A DNA stretch of 64,000 nucleotides from Allocatelliglobosispora scoriae (GCF_014204945.1 NZ_JACHMN010000003.1:124001-188000); one strand, 5' to 3'; counted from the stretch's first letter, positions 18,055-26,940 are shown. The notes: generated by a model not told the origin, from the sequence alone. Numbers and translations are program-made.

Positions 18055-19098
18055 TCAGAAGTCCTCGTCCAGCGATACGGTCCCGCCGACCGCCACCTGA
18101 TAGGCGGTCACCCGCCGCTCGAAGAAGTTCGCCAACTCCTGCACGTCCTGCAACGCCATGAACGGGAACGGATTCGACGACCCGAACCGAGCCCCCATCC
18201 CCAGCCGGGCCAGCCGCTGATCCGCGACATACTGCAGGTACTCCCGCATGTCGGCCAGCGTCATCCCGGCCAGCCCGTCCCCGCAGAGGTCGGCCGCGAA
18301 CTGCAGCTCCGCCTCCACCGCCTCCTCCATCATCGCGACGACCGCCTTCTCCATGTCGGCGTCGAAGAGCGAAGGCTCCTCGGCCCGCACGGTGTCGACG
18401 ACGGAGAACGCGAAGTCCATGTGCATCGACTCGTCGCGGAAGACCCAGTTGGTCCCCGCTGCCAGCCCGTCCAGCAGCCCACGGGACCGCAGCCAGTAGA
18501 CGTAGGCGAACGCGCCGTAGAAGAACAGCCCTTCGATGCAGGCGGCGAAGCAGATCAGGTTGAGCAGGAACCGCCGCCGGTGGTCGGCCGTCTCCAGCGA
18601 CGGCAGGTCGTGCACCGAATCGATCCACTTGAAGCAGAACTGCGCCTTGTTGGCGATCGACGGGATGTTCTCCACCGCGTCGAAGGCCTGCGCCCGCTCC
18701 TCCTCGTCGGGGAGATAGGTGTCGAGCAGCGTCAGGTAGAACTGGACGTGCACGGCCTCCTCGAAGAGCTGCCGCGACAGGTAGAGGCGGGCCTCGGGAG
18801 CGTTGATGTGCTTGTAGAGGTTGAGCACCAGGTTGTTGGCGACGATCGTGTCGCCGGTCGCGAAGAACGCGACCAGCCGGTTGATCAGGTGCCGCTCCTC
18901 GGGGGTGAAGGTCGCCAGGTCCGGCAGGTCGTTGGCGAGATCCACCTCCTCCACGGTCCAGGTGTTGCGGATCGCGGCCCGGTAGCGCTCGTAGAAGTCC
19001 GGGTAGCGCATCGGCCGCAGGGTCAGGTCAAGACCAGGATCAAGAAGAGCCTGCCTGGTACGCGTAGCGGGCTGAACGGGGATGGCGGTGCTGGTCAC
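18055..19098 (-). CDS. nrdB: Class I ribonucleotide reductase beta subunit
   Basis: A 347-aa radical-generating subunit of class I ribonucleotide reductase, which pairs with NrdA to reduce ribonucleotides for DNA synthesis. The di-iron ligand segment EEAVHVQFY keeps the Glu-x-x-His spacing and a Tyr where the radical Tyr of E. coli NrdB sits. A further ligand region is FRDESMHMDFAF. The C-terminal tail VGGTVSLDEDF is acidic and aromatic, as needed to dock on NrdA. I chose the GTG at 19098 because it overlaps the nrdA stop by 4 bp (GTGA) and opens directly into VTSTAIPVQPATRTRQALLD; a longer upstream extension would run into nrdA. Same operon as nrdA. Confidence 0.95.
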   Translation of the reverse strand: MTSTAIPVQPATRTRQALLDPGLDLTLRPMRYPDFYERYRAAIRNTWTVEEVDLANDLPDLATFTPEERHLINRLVAFFATGDTIVANNLVLNLYKHINAPEARLYLSRQLFEEAVHVQFYLTLLDTYLPDEEERAQAFDAVENIPSIANKAQFCFKWIDSVHDLPSLETADHRRRFLLNLICFAACIEGLFFYGAFAYVYWLRSRGLLDGLAAGTNWVFRDESMHMDFAFSVVDTVRAEEPSLFDADMEKAVVAMMEEAVEAELQFAADLCGDGLAGMTLADMREYLQYVADQRLARLGMGARFGSSNPFPFMALQDVQELANFFERRVTAYQVAVGGTVSLDEDF

Positions 19099-21509
19099 TG
19101 GCAGGCCTCGCAGATTTCGGGGTTTTCGAGATCGATGGTGACCATCGGCATGGCGACGATCGGACGCGCAGCGGCGACGGTCGGGCGGGCCGCCGTCGCA
19201 ACAGGCGTGGCGGAGGCGGCCGACAGCGTCGTCTGCTTGATGCTCGTCGCCGGCCGCGACCGCAGGTAGTAGGTGGTCTTGAGACCCTTGCGCCACGCGT
19301 AGGCGTACATCGAGGAGAGCTTGCCGATCTCCGGCTGCGCCATGAAGAGGTTGAGCGACTGCGACTGGTCGATGTAGGGCGTGCGCGCGGCGGCGAGGTC
19401 GATCAGCGCCCGCTGCGGCAGCTCCCACGCGGTGCGGAACAGCGACCGCACATCGGCCGGGATCTCCTCGATGCCCGCGACCGAGCCCTCGGCCCGGACG
19501 ACCCGCTCACGCAGGGCCGGGGTCCACAGCCCGCGCTCCTTGAGCGCCTGGATCAGGTATTTGTTGACCTGGAGGAACTCGCCCGACAGCGTCTCGCGCT
19601 TGAAGACGTTGGAGACGACGGGCTCGATGCACTCGGCACAGCCGGCGATCGAGGCGATCGTCGCGGTCGGCGCGATCGCGATGAGCAGCGAGTTCCGCAA
19701 TCCGGTCTGGCCGATCTTCGCCCGCAACGCTTCCCAGCGGCCCCGCTGCGGCGAGGTCGACTCGAAGTGGTCGACGTGCAGCACGCCCTGGGCGGCCCGG
19801 GTCTCCGGGTAGGAGGCGTGGGCACCCAGCTCGGCGGCGAGGTCGGCGCTCGCGTCGTATGCCGCGAGCGCGATCTCCTCCGCGATCCGGGTGGAGAGCG
19901 CCAGCGCCTCGGGGGAGTCGAAGTCGAGCTTCAGCGAGAAGAAGACATCGGCGAGGCCCATGACCCCGAGGCCGATCGGGCGCCAGCGGTTGTTGGCCCC
20001 GGCCGCCTCGCCGGTGGGGTAGTAGGAGAGGTCGATGGTGCGGTCGAGCACCGTCACCGCCGTGCGGACCGACGCGGCGAGCATCTCGTAGTCGATGCCG
20101 GTGGCGCCGCAGTGCGCCGCGAGGTTGATCGAGCCGAGGTTGCAGACCGCGGTCTCGCCGTCGGAGGTGACCTCCAGGATCTCGGTGCAGAGGTTGGAGA
20201 GGTGGATCACGTTCTCCGCGCGGGCCGTCTGGTTGCTGGTCCGGTTGGCCTGGTCCTTGAAGGTCATCCAGCCGTTGCCGGTCTGCGCGAGCGTGCGCAT
20301 CATCCGGCCGTAGAGCTCGCGTGCGGGCACCTGCTTCGCGGCGAGCCCGGCCGCCTCCGCCGCGCGGTAGGCCTCGTCGAACGCGTCACCCCACAGGTCG
20401 ACCAGGTGCGGGACCTCCTTGGGGTCGAAGAGCGACCACGCGGTGTCCGCCTCGACCCGGCGCATGAACTCGTCCGGGATCCAGTTGGCGAGGTGCAGGT
20501 TGTGGGTGCGGCGGCTCTCGTCGCCGGTCGAGTCGCGCAGCTGCAGGAACTCGTCCACGTCGGCGTGCCACGGCTCCAGGTAGACGCAGGCCGCGCCCTT
20601 GCGCCGCCCGCCCTGGTTGACGGCGGCCACGCTCGAATCGAGGGTACGCAGCCACGGCACGATCCCGTTGGAGAGCCCGTTGGTGCCCCGGATCAGCGAA
20701 CCCCGCGACCGGACCCGCGACCAGGCGATGCCGATGCCCCCGGCGTACTTGGAGAGCCGGGCGACCTGCGTGTAGCGCTCGTAGATCGAGTCCAGCTCGT
20801 CCTTCGGCGAGTCGAGCAGGAAGCAGGAGCTGAGCTGCGGCCGCTTCGTGCCCGCGTTGAACAGCGTCGGCGAGCTGGGCAGGTAGGCGAGGCGGCTCAT
20901 CAGCTGGTAGAGCTCGGCGATCTGCGGCACCGAACCGTCGATGGTGACCCCGGCGGTGCCCGCGGAACCGACCCGGCCCATCAGCCCGCACGCGACGCGG
21001 AGGAAGAACTGCTGCGGCGTCTCGATCACCTTCCGGCTCGCCGGGTGACGAAGGACATACCTGTCGTAGACGGTCCGCAGCCCGAAGTATTCGAACCGGT
21101 CGTCGGCCCGGTCGTCGATGAGTTCGTCGAGCTCGGCGGCGTGCGCGGCGACGAAGTCGGCGACGTCGTTGGCGATCAGCCCCTGGGCGTGGCCGACGGC
21201 GATCGAGTCGCTGAAACGGCGTACCCCCTGGGATTGGGCTTCCTCGGCGACCTGCGTGGCGAGCAGGCGGGCCGCGAGCCGCGAATAGGCCGGCTCCTCC
21301 GTGACCAGCGCGGCGGCTGTCTCGATCGCGCGCAGCCGGAGGTCGGTGTGCTTCGCACCGGGCCAGATGCCCGCGAGCACGACCCCGGTGACCCGGGCGG
21401 CGTCGACCTCGGCAAGCCCCCGCGCTGCTGCCTGCACCTCTCCGATGAGTGGATGCGGCTCCGCCGCGACGACCTCGGGCAAAGCCTGTGCCATGACGGT
21501 AATGGTCAT
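19095..21509 (-). CDS. nrdA: Class I ribonucleotide reductase alpha subunit
   Basis: An 804-aa catalytic subunit of ribonucleotide reductase. Recognisable family blocks are LSSCFLLDSPKDELDS (active-site Cys region), NLCTEI and VCNLGSINLAAH, GVMGLADVFF, and the C-terminal redox pair in EICEACQ, which re-reduces the active site through thioredoxin-like donors. The N-terminal ~100 residues are mostly helical; I cannot confirm an ATP-cone. I place the start at ATG 21509, where a GAGGGGGG site lies about 8-12 bases upstream, rather than at the upstream ATG 21542. It forms a two-gene operon with nrdB. A NrdR-like box lies about 110 bp upstream, so repression by NrdR is likely. Confidence 0.95.
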   Translation of the reverse strand: MTITVMAQALPEVVAAEPHPLIGEVQAAARGLAEVDAARVTGVVLAGIWPGAKHTDLRLRAIETAAALVTEEPAYSRLAARLLATQVAEEAQSQGVRRFSDSIAVGHAQGLIANDVADFVAAHAAELDELIDDRADDRFEYFGLRTVYDRYVLRHPASRKVIETPQQFFLRVACGLMGRVGSAGTAGVTIDGSVPQIAELYQLMSRLAYLPSSPTLFNAGTKRPQLSSCFLLDSPKDELDSIYERYTQVARLSKYAGGIGIAWSRVRSRGSLIRGTNGLSNGIVPWLRTLDSSVAAVNQGGRRKGAACVYLEPWHADVDEFLQLRDSTGDESRRTHNLHLANWIPDEFMRRVEADTAWSLFDPKEVPHLVDLWGDAFDEAYRAAEAAGLAAKQVPARELYGRMMRTLAQTGNGWMTFKDQANRTSNQTARAENVIHLSNLCTEILEVTSDGETAVCNLGSINLAAHCGATGIDYEMLAASVRTAVTVLDRTIDLSYYPTGEAAGANNRWRPIGLGVMGLADVFFSLKLDFDSPEALALSTRIAEEIALAAYDASADLAAELGAHASYPETRAAQGVLHVDHFESTSPQRGRWEALRAKIGQTGLRNSLLIAIAPTATIASIAGCAECIEPVVSNVFKRETLSGEFLQVNKYLIQALKERGLWTPALRERVVRAEGSVAGIEEIPADVRSLFRTAWELPQRALIDLAAARTPYIDQSQSLNLFMAQPEIGKLSSMYAYAWRKGLKTTYYLRSRPATSIKQTTLSAASATPVATAARPTVAAARPIVAMPMVTIDLENPEICEACQ

Positions 21510-21617
21510 GATCAAATCCCCCCTCGCATGGACGCGATTCAACGCGCGAGGTGCCTCGCACCACGCGGGAACACGACCATGAGTCCAAGCCGGAAACCAC
21601 CAACCGGCGCCTCAGTC

Positions 21618-21633
21618 ACACTACATCTAGTGG
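21618..21633. promoter_or_regulatory. Candidate NrdR box upstream of nrdAB
   Basis: ACACTACATCTAGTGG resembles the known NrdR operator pattern (roughly ACACWATATATWGTGT). It sits in the nrdA promoter region. NrdR operators usually come as a pair spaced by whole helical turns; I did not find a convincing second box, which lowers confidence. Confidence 0.5.
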
Positions 21634-21772
21634 CGCGGACTGCAACGCTCCCCCATAGGTTGCGGCGTGTCGCTAACTCGCCGTGTTCACCATCATCGAA
21701 TTCTGTATGGCTTCACGGTGAACGGAAGTTCCACGACCGAGCCTGTAGGCAGCCTCCAGCGAGAGCCGTCCG

Positions 21773-22495
21773 TCAATCCGTCCCATCCAGGATGGCTGCG
21801 AAACGTGTCTCCGCGAGATCGAGTTGTTCCAATATATGCAGGCGAACGGGGCCCTCAAGCGGCGTGTCGGCACGTGTGACCAGGTCACGGAGGATCGGCA
21901 GCAGCGGGCGGTATTTCCGGGCCGAGCTCAGCGCCTTGGGGCCGGAGATGTAGATGACCCCGACACCGTTGTCCGTGAAGTCGGAGATCTTGATGACACG
22001 CGCCCACGGATCCGCGTCGAGCGACTCCTGCAGGTGCTCCCGGTACTGCAGATGGTGATCGCGGTCGGCCGTGTAGACCGGGTTCGTCACCGACGCCACC
22101 ATCCCGGCCACCCGCGCGCCGAACCGCTCGCGCAGCACGGCGAGCGCCTCGTCGGTCGGCGGGTGGCCCTCGGTCGCGGGCAGCCCGGCGAGCTCGAACG
22201 GGTGGTCCTCGACCGAGTCGTGCAGCAGCGCCGCGATGATCACCTCGGTATCCGAGATGCCGTAGTAGTGGATGATCCGGATCGCGACGCGCAGCAGATG
22301 GTTGAGGTAGGGCTCGCGGATCCGGCGCTGGTGCCGGTGCAGCCGGGCCGCGAGCTCCAGGGCCGTCTCCAGCCGCTCCCGTTCGACCGGGGGGTAGTCC
22401 TCGATCTCCATGGCGAATCGATCACGGAGGCCCGTCTCGCCGTGCACCTCCGTGATCGCGTGCAGGGGCATGGTCCGGAGAGCGCCGTCCGACAT
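21773..22495 (-). CDS. HD-domain protein resembling the (p)ppGpp hydrolase domain of RelA/SpoT
   Basis: A 240-aa cytoplasmic protein with an HD phosphohydrolase core: EPYLNHLLRVAIRI supplies the first His, and ALLHDSVEDH matches the HDxxED metal and catalytic motif of (p)ppGpp hydrolases. A later conserved Asp lies in VIKISDFTDN, near the position of the Asp that completes the metal site. There is no synthetase, TGS or ACT domain. The length fits a stand-alone small alarmone hydrolase. Substrate is inferred from family motifs only; other nucleotide hydrolase activities are possible. It stands alone on the minus strand, with DUF6232 upstream in the same direction. The start has no obvious ribosome site, so a leaderless transcript or a slightly different start is possible. 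Confidence 0.75.
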   Translation of the reverse strand: MSDGALRTMPLHAITEVHGETGLRDRFAMEIEDYPPVERERLETALELAARLHRHQRRIREPYLNHLLRVAIRIIHYYGISDTEVIIAALLHDSVEDHPFELAGLPATEGHPPTDEALAVLRERFGARVAGMVASVTNPVYTADRDHHLQYREHLQESLDADPWARVIKISDFTDNGVGVIYISGPKALSSARKYRPLLPILRDLVTRADTPLEGPVRLHILEQLDLAETRFAAILDGTD

Positions 22496-22519
22496 GCCGT
22501 TCTGTATAGCAGTAGATGG

Positions 22520-23092
22520 TTACCCGGCGCGGGTGAAGATGTTGCGCGCACGCTCCGCTGTCGTCGTGGTGGGGCTGAGTGTGGACGGGTGCGGCACCGA
22601 GGAGGTCTCGAGGCGCCGGCCGTAGTGGGGCGGGTTCGGGATCGCCGCGTCGAAGGCGCGCTCGCGGGCCCGCATCAGGGTGCGGCAGACGTGACCGAAG
22701 ATCCGCTGGTCATCGCTGTAGTAGAGCTGCAGCATGAGGCCGTGCGACTCGGCCCACAGGGTGTAGCCGCGTGGGCGGCGCCAGGCGGTGATCGCCGTGA
22801 TGGCGGCGAGTGCGGTGATGGCGATGACGGCGCCGAGCAGGCCGATGGGCGGGAGCGAGCGCACCGTGGCACCGAGCAGGGCGATTCCGATCATGGTGGC
22901 GAGGCCGGCGCGAGTGGTCACGGGATCGAAGGGACCGCGCTGCGTGCGCAGGTCTCGCAGTTCGAGGACCGAGTAGCGCCGGTCGGCGATCATCAGCCAG
23001 CTCGTCGTGATCCGGATGCCGGGCAGGCTGAGTAAGACGTCAGAGGTTGGTGAGGCGGAATCCTGGCGGTTCTCCATGGAATTCTCCGTCAT
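22520..23092 (-). CDS. DUF6232-family membrane protein
   Basis: A 190-aa protein. Residues about 20-45 (LLSLPGIRITTSWLMIADRR) form a small beta region; two hydrophobic segments follow (LATMIGIALLGATVRSLPPI and LLGAVIAITALAAITAITAW). A soluble part with YTLWAESHGLMLQLYYSDDQ and FGHVCRTLMRAR follows. This layout matches DUF6232, an actinomycete family of unknown function. The last 40 residues are low-complexity and Ser/Thr-rich. It is transcribed toward the HD-domain gene with 24 bp between them, so they may share a transcript. No function can be given. Confidence 0.7.
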   Translation of the reverse strand: MTENSMENRQDSASPTSDVLLSLPGIRITTSWLMIADRRYSVLELRDLRTQRGPFDPVTTRAGLATMIGIALLGATVRSLPPIGLLGAVIAITALAAITAITAWRRPRGYTLWAESHGLMLQLYYSDDQRIFGHVCRTLMRARERAFDAAIPNPPHYGRRLETSSVPHPSTLSPTTTTAERARNIFTRAG

Positions 23093-23399
23093 AGACGCGA
23101 AGGTGGCTCCCGGTAGAAAGGTGGGCGATGGGTGTGGGTGTCTACCTTGTGGTTAACCGAGATGTAACAGGCCCCGTGCGCTCATTGTCTTCAGTGCTCG
23201 GCGTCGAAGGGAAGCATCTCAATCGGCCAGGTGGCGAATTGGCACGTAGCGTGCCACCGGAAGGCCACTAATCGGTGAGAATAATTGGGGCAACTAACCG
23301 CTAGTCGGTCAGAACGGTCAGCTGGCCCTTCCGTCCCGCCGTTGATCACGCTACGTTACGTGGGCTGGTCAGGGCCCCGATCGTCTCCCCCAGAGGCGG
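23093..23399. other. Intergenic stretch ahead of the riboswitch
   Basis: About 300 bases between the divergent DUF6232 gene and the c-di-AMP riboswitch. No coding region is seen. It must hold the riboswitch promoter and the DUF6232 promoter; I could not pick a single convincing -35/-10 pair. Confidence 0.4.
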
Positions 23400-23548
23400 C
23401 ACCTGACCGGTGTCGCTGAATCCACAGTGAACCGGGGAACCACGTTTCGCGGGCCGCAGCCCCCATCGCGGCCCAGGGGTGAATCCGCGCTCGCGCGGTA
23501 GGGAGCACTTCCCTCTCGAACCCGACAGCTAACCCGGTAGGCGGCAGG
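23400..23548 (+). promoter_or_regulatory. c-di-AMP (ydaO/yuaA) riboswitch
   Basis: The stretch carries the ydaO class signature blocks in order: CGCTGAATCC, CGGGGAACCAC, GGGGTGAATCCGCGC, then CTCGAACCCGACAGCTAACC and GGTAGGCGG. In actinomycetes this riboswitch class typically precedes cell-wall hydrolase genes (rpf, NlpC/P60) and usually turns expression off when c-di-AMP is high. It lies 60 bp ahead of the NlpC/P60 gene, which fits. Boundaries are approximate. Confidence 0.9.
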
Positions 23549-23607
23549 TCCGCGCGCGGGGGTCACGCGTCGCGGCGGACCGCGGAAGGAAAGGCCACCC
23601 CGCTCCC

Positions 23608-24573
23608 GTGTCGCTGCATAGATGGACCCTGCGCGCCCTCATCCCGATCGTGCTCGCCGCCGGCGTCGCCCTTCCCGCCGCGAGCGCCTCCGCCGAACCG
23701 ACGGCCGCCGAGGTCAAGAAGCAGATCGAGGTCGTCTCGGCCAAGCTGGAGAAGGCGGTCGAGACCTATAACAAGACCAACATCGACCTCACCGCGACCA
23801 AAAAGGCGATCACCGACCTGCGGGCCACCCTCGGCCCGCTCGCCGATGCCCGGGACGCGGCCCGCGGCAAGGTCGCGACGCTGGCGAGCACCGCATACAC
23901 CAGCGGCGGGCTCACGGGGCTCAACGTCCTGCTCGGCGGTGCCGGTCAGGCAGACACCCTGATGGACCGGCTCGCCACGCTGGAGGTGATCGCCCGGGAC
24001 CAGGCCGACGTGCTCGCCTCGTCGGTCGACGCCGGCGCCCGCTACGACAGCGAGAAGACCCGGCTCGACGCCGTCCTCGCCACCCAGACCACCCAGTTCG
24101 CGCAGATCACGGCGCAGAAGAAGCAGATCGAGGCGGATCTGGCGAAGCTGGAGGACCAGAAGCGCAAGATCGGCATCAAGGCCGCGGGCGGGACGCCCTA
24201 CTCGGGCACCATCCCGGACGTCTCGGGCAAGGCCGGAATAGCCGTCCGGTACGCCTACAACGCGATCGGCACGCCCTACGTCTGGGCTGCGGACGGGCCC
24301 GACGGGTACGACTGCTCCGGCCTGACCAAGGCCGCCTGGCGTGCCGCCGGGGTGACCCTCTACCACTACGTGCCGACCCAGTGGGACGAGGTGGCACACA
24401 TCAAGCGATCCCAGCTCGCCCCCGGTGACCTGGTCTTCTACTCCGGGCTCGGACACGTGGCGCTCTATGTCGGAAACGGCAAGGTGATCCACGCGCCGAC
24501 CTTCGGCGAGGTCGTCAAGATCTCCAGTGTCGACATGATGACGCCGTACGGTTTCGGCCGCGTCCGCACCTGA
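23608..24573 (+). CDS. Secreted NlpC/P60 (C40) peptidoglycan endopeptidase with N-terminal coiled coil
   Basis: A 321-aa secreted cell-wall hydrolase. A signal peptide (LIPIVLAAGVALPAASASA) is followed by a long coiled coil at about 30-190, rich in Lys/Glu/Gln. The NlpC/P60 catalytic domain is at about 205-321, with Cys236 in YDCSGLTKAAW, His283 in LGHVALYVG and His295 in KVIHAPT. These enzymes cut D-gamma-glutamyl to diamino-acid bonds in peptide stems; the architecture resembles RipA/CwlO-type hydrolases controlled by protein partners through the coiled coil. The GTG start follows GGAAGGAAAGG at a rather long distance (about 14 bases). The leader contains a c-di-AMP riboswitch, linking wall hydrolysis to c-di-AMP levels. 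Confidence 0.94.
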   Translation: MSLHRWTLRALIPIVLAAGVALPAASASAEPTAAEVKKQIEVVSAKLEKAVETYNKTNIDLTATKKAITDLRATLGPLADARDAARGKVATLASTAYTSGGLTGLNVLLGGAGQADTLMDRLATLEVIARDQADVLASSVDAGARYDSEKTRLDAVLATQTTQFAQITAQKKQIEADLAKLEDQKRKIGIKAAGGTPYSGTIPDVSGKAGIAVRYAYNAIGTPYVWAADGPDGYDCSGLTKAAWRAAGVTLYHYVPTQWDEVAHIKRSQLAPGDLVFYSGLGHVALYVGNGKVIHAPTFGEVVKISSVDMMTPYGFGRVRT

Positions 24574-24952
24574 TGTCCGCTCCGTCGGCTGCCCAACGGC
24601 CCGGACGAGGGAGATCGTCACTCATCCGGGTCGTTCGGCGAACCATTTCGGCCGGTCGTGCGTCTCCTTATCAGGTGACGCCAGCTATCCGGTAACACCG
24701 GTGACCGGAGTCTCAACACCATAGTGACCTGGGTCGCTGCGTGGGCAGCGGCCAGCTGGTGTCATGAAAGGGACAAAACGAGCGACCTCAGAATAGCTCG
24801 GAGATCAGGCAAGTCCCATTGGGGATTCAGGTGTTTCACAGTTACCCGTGACACTTTCGAACCTAACCAAGGAATCATCTCCGGACGTCTTCTGTTGGAC
24901 AGATGTCAGTACCGCATTCCCATTGCGGCGATTACGGGGGAGGGGCCCGAAC
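24574..24952. other. Long leader/promoter region of the sigma factor gene
   Basis: About 380 bases with no convincing gene. It contains an imperfect inverted arrangement GTGTTTCAC ... GTGACAC near 24830-24855. It probably holds the sigma gene promoter and a long 5' leader. I cannot assign a specific sigma-factor promoter or a known leader RNA. Confidence 0.35.
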
Positions 24953-25894
24953 ATGGAAAACATGACGATCCTGCGCACCGACCAGGTGGCTGAAGAGCGA
25001 GACCTCGTGGGTGTCTACCTGCACGAGATCTCGCGGACGCCGCTGCTCGGTGCCGCCCAGGAGGTCGACCTCTCCAAGGCGATCGAGGCGGGCCTCCTGG
25101 CCGAGCAGCTCCTGGAGGGCGAGAAGCTCCCCAAGGGCATGAAGCGCGAGGAGCTCGAGCTCCTGCAGCGTGAGGGTGCCAAGGCCAAGGACCTGTTCAT
25201 CCGGGCCAACCTCCGCCTCGTGGTCTCCATCGCCCGCCGCTACGTGCGGTCCGGGATGCCGATGCTCGACCTGATCCAGGAGGGCAACACCGGCCTGGTC
25301 CGCGCGGTCGAGAAGTTCGACTACATCAAGGGCTACAAGTTCTCCACCTACGCGACCTGGTGGATCCGGCAGGCGATCAGCCGCGCCATCGCGCAGCAGG
25401 AGCGCACGGTCCGGCTCCCCGTCCACCTGGTCGAGGACGTCAACCGGATGCGCAACGTGACCCGGCAGCTGACCCGCGAGCTCGGCGCGGACCCGGAGCC
25501 CGCCCAGATCGCGGCGGCGCTGCAGGTCCCGGTCGAGCGGGTCACCGAGCTGATCCGCTGGTCGCAGGACACGGTCTCGCTCGACACCCCGGTCGGCGAC
25601 GACGGCGACACCAGCCTCGGCGACCTCGTCTCCGACACCGACTCGCCGTCGCCGGAGGAGATCGTCCTCTCCGCGATGGAGCGTCAGCGCATCGAGGGCC
25701 TGCTCAACCACCTCGACGACCGTTCGGCCGGCATCATGCGGGCCCGTTACGGCCTGGAGGACGGGCGGGAGCACTCGCTGACCGAGGTCGCCTCGCGGTT
25801 CTCCCTCTCCCGCGAGCGCATCCGCCAGCTCGAGATCCAGGCACTGGGCCGGCTGCGCGAGCTGGCGCGGTCCGAGGGCTTCCAGACCGTCTAG
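24953..25894 (+). CDS. Group 2 sigma-70 family RNA polymerase sigma factor (HrdB-like, short N-terminus)
   Basis: A 313-aa sigma factor. Region 1.2 begins RDLVGVYLHEISRTPLLGAA. Region 2 is complete (LFIRANLRLVVSIARRYV; LDLIQEGNTGLVRAVEKFDY; KGYKFSTYATWWIRQAISRA). Region 3 is RLPVHLVEDVNRMRNV, and region 4 has MRARYGLEDGREHSLTEVAS and LSRERIRQLE. The full set of regions with a very short N-terminus fits group 2 sigma factors of actinomycetes (HrdA/C/D, SigB-like), which control stationary-phase or stress genes; the exact paralogue cannot be told. I chose ATG 24953, 8 bases after GGGGGAGGGG, over the longer frame from 24848, whose extra residues are unrelated. A hairpin terminator follows. Confidence 0.93.
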   Translation: MENMTILRTDQVAEERDLVGVYLHEISRTPLLGAAQEVDLSKAIEAGLLAEQLLEGEKLPKGMKREELELLQREGAKAKDLFIRANLRLVVSIARRYVRSGMPMLDLIQEGNTGLVRAVEKFDYIKGYKFSTYATWWIRQAISRAIAQQERTVRLPVHLVEDVNRMRNVTRQLTRELGADPEPAQIAAALQVPVERVTELIRWSQDTVSLDTPVGDDGDTSLGDLVSDTDSPSPEEIVLSAMERQRIEGLLNHLDDRSAGIMRARYGLEDGREHSLTEVASRFSLSRERIRQLEIQALGRLRELARSEGFQTV

Positions 25895-25904
25895 GACAAA
25901 CGCA

Positions 25905-25939
25905 ACGGCGGGCCGGTGACTCGATCACCGGCCCGCCGT
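25905..25939. terminator. Bidirectional hairpin terminator after sigma factor gene
   Basis: Arms 25905-25919 and 25925-25939 (ACGGCGGGCCGGTGA and its complement) form a perfect 15-bp stem with loop CTCGA. It lies between the convergent sigma and XRE-family genes and touches the stop codon of the latter. Confidence 0.85.
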
Positions 25940-26808
25940 CATGTCAGCTCTGCGGCGATCTGAGCGATGTAGGCGAGGGACGCCTGCGGGTCGAGTGCGG
26001 CGTCGGCGAGATGCCCGAAGGCCTTCCGATAGGGCGGCACACCGTCGGTGCGGTCCATGATCTGAAAGATCATCAGCGCGCTCTCGACGTAGACCGCATC
26101 GGCGTCGGCGCCGTCGGGGAACTCCAGGATGATGAACGGCCCGCTGATCGTGCTGACGAAGCCGGCGGTGAAGGGCAGCACCCGCAGCGTGATGAGCGGG
26201 TCCTCGGCCAGCCGGAGCAGGTGGTTGAGCTGGTCGCGCATGGTCGCCGGGTCGCTCGCGATCCGCCGCAGCACCGCCTCGTCCAGCACCGCGTCGATCC
26301 GGGGCCTGCTGTCGCCGCCGAGCAGCCGCTCCTGCCGCAGCCGCCGCAGCGTGGCCCGGCTGGACCGCTCGTCGTCGGAGAGCTCGGTCGCGGCACCGCC
26401 CTGCAGGGTCGACTGGGCGTACGCATTGGTCTGCAGGATCCCCGGGATCGCGATCGGCTGGAAGAAGTAGAGGCCGGTCGCCTCCTCCTCCAGGCCGAGA
26501 TAGGTCGCGTAGCCCGCCGGGAGGTCCTCGCGGTGCTCGAACCACCAGGGGCGCTGGCGGCTCACCCGGGCCATCGAGATGAGCTGGCTGATCAGCTCGG
26601 CGTCGGTCACGTTGTAGAGCGAGAGCATCGCCTTCACGTCCGTGACGGCGACGCCGACGGTGCCCGCCTCGATCCGGATCAGCTTCGACAGCGACCACTC
26701 CAGCTCGTCGGCGGCGTGCTCCTGGGTCATCCCGGCTGCGTCACGGGCGCCTCTGAGTGCATGACGCAGCCGCCGCCGGGCGACGGCAGGCGCCTGAACG
26801 TCAGACAT
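25939..26808 (-). CDS. XRE-family helix-turn-helix regulator with DUF5753 (Scr1-type) domain
   Basis: A 289-aa DNA-binding protein. The helix-turn-helix is at about 13-70 (LRGARDAAGMTQEHAADELE; WSLSKLIRIEAGTVGV). The DUF5753/Scr1-like domain occupies about 100-285, marked by IPGILQTNAYAQSTL, RATLRRLRQERLL and TLRVLPFTAGF. These regulators are numerous in actinomycetes and are usually next to a small DUF397 gene; pairs such as BldB/WhiJ-like or Scr1/Scr2 modules act in development or as antitoxin/toxin-like partners. Here the DUF397 gene (26994) is divergent, 185 bp away. The stop overlaps a shared hairpin terminator. Confidence 0.92.
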   Translation of the reverse strand: MSDVQAPAVARRRLRHALRGARDAAGMTQEHAADELEWSLSKLIRIEAGTVGVAVTDVKAMLSLYNVTDAELISQLISMARVSRQRPWWFEHREDLPAGYATYLGLEEEATGLYFFQPIAIPGILQTNAYAQSTLQGGAATELSDDERSSRATLRRLRQERLLGGDSRPRIDAVLDEAVLRRIASDPATMRDQLNHLLRLAEDPLITLRVLPFTAGFVSTISGPFIILEFPDGADADAVYVESALMIFQIMDRTDGVPPYRKAFGHLADAALDPQASLAYIAQIAAELT

Positions 26809-26940
26809 AGTTGCTACCTCGAGTCAACCTGTAGTCCGTATGGGTGACCATTGAATGTCCGGCTCATGGACACTCGGCGAGCCGCTACCTGGCAACTTGC
26901 ATCCTGTCTTGACAGAGTCTATACCGGACTCCGTCTCGTT

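Noticed and set aside
20000-21509. Longer nrdA start at 21542
   Set aside because: The ATG at 21509 has a strong ribosome site directly upstream and starts at the usual family position; the longer form adds 11 unconserved residues.
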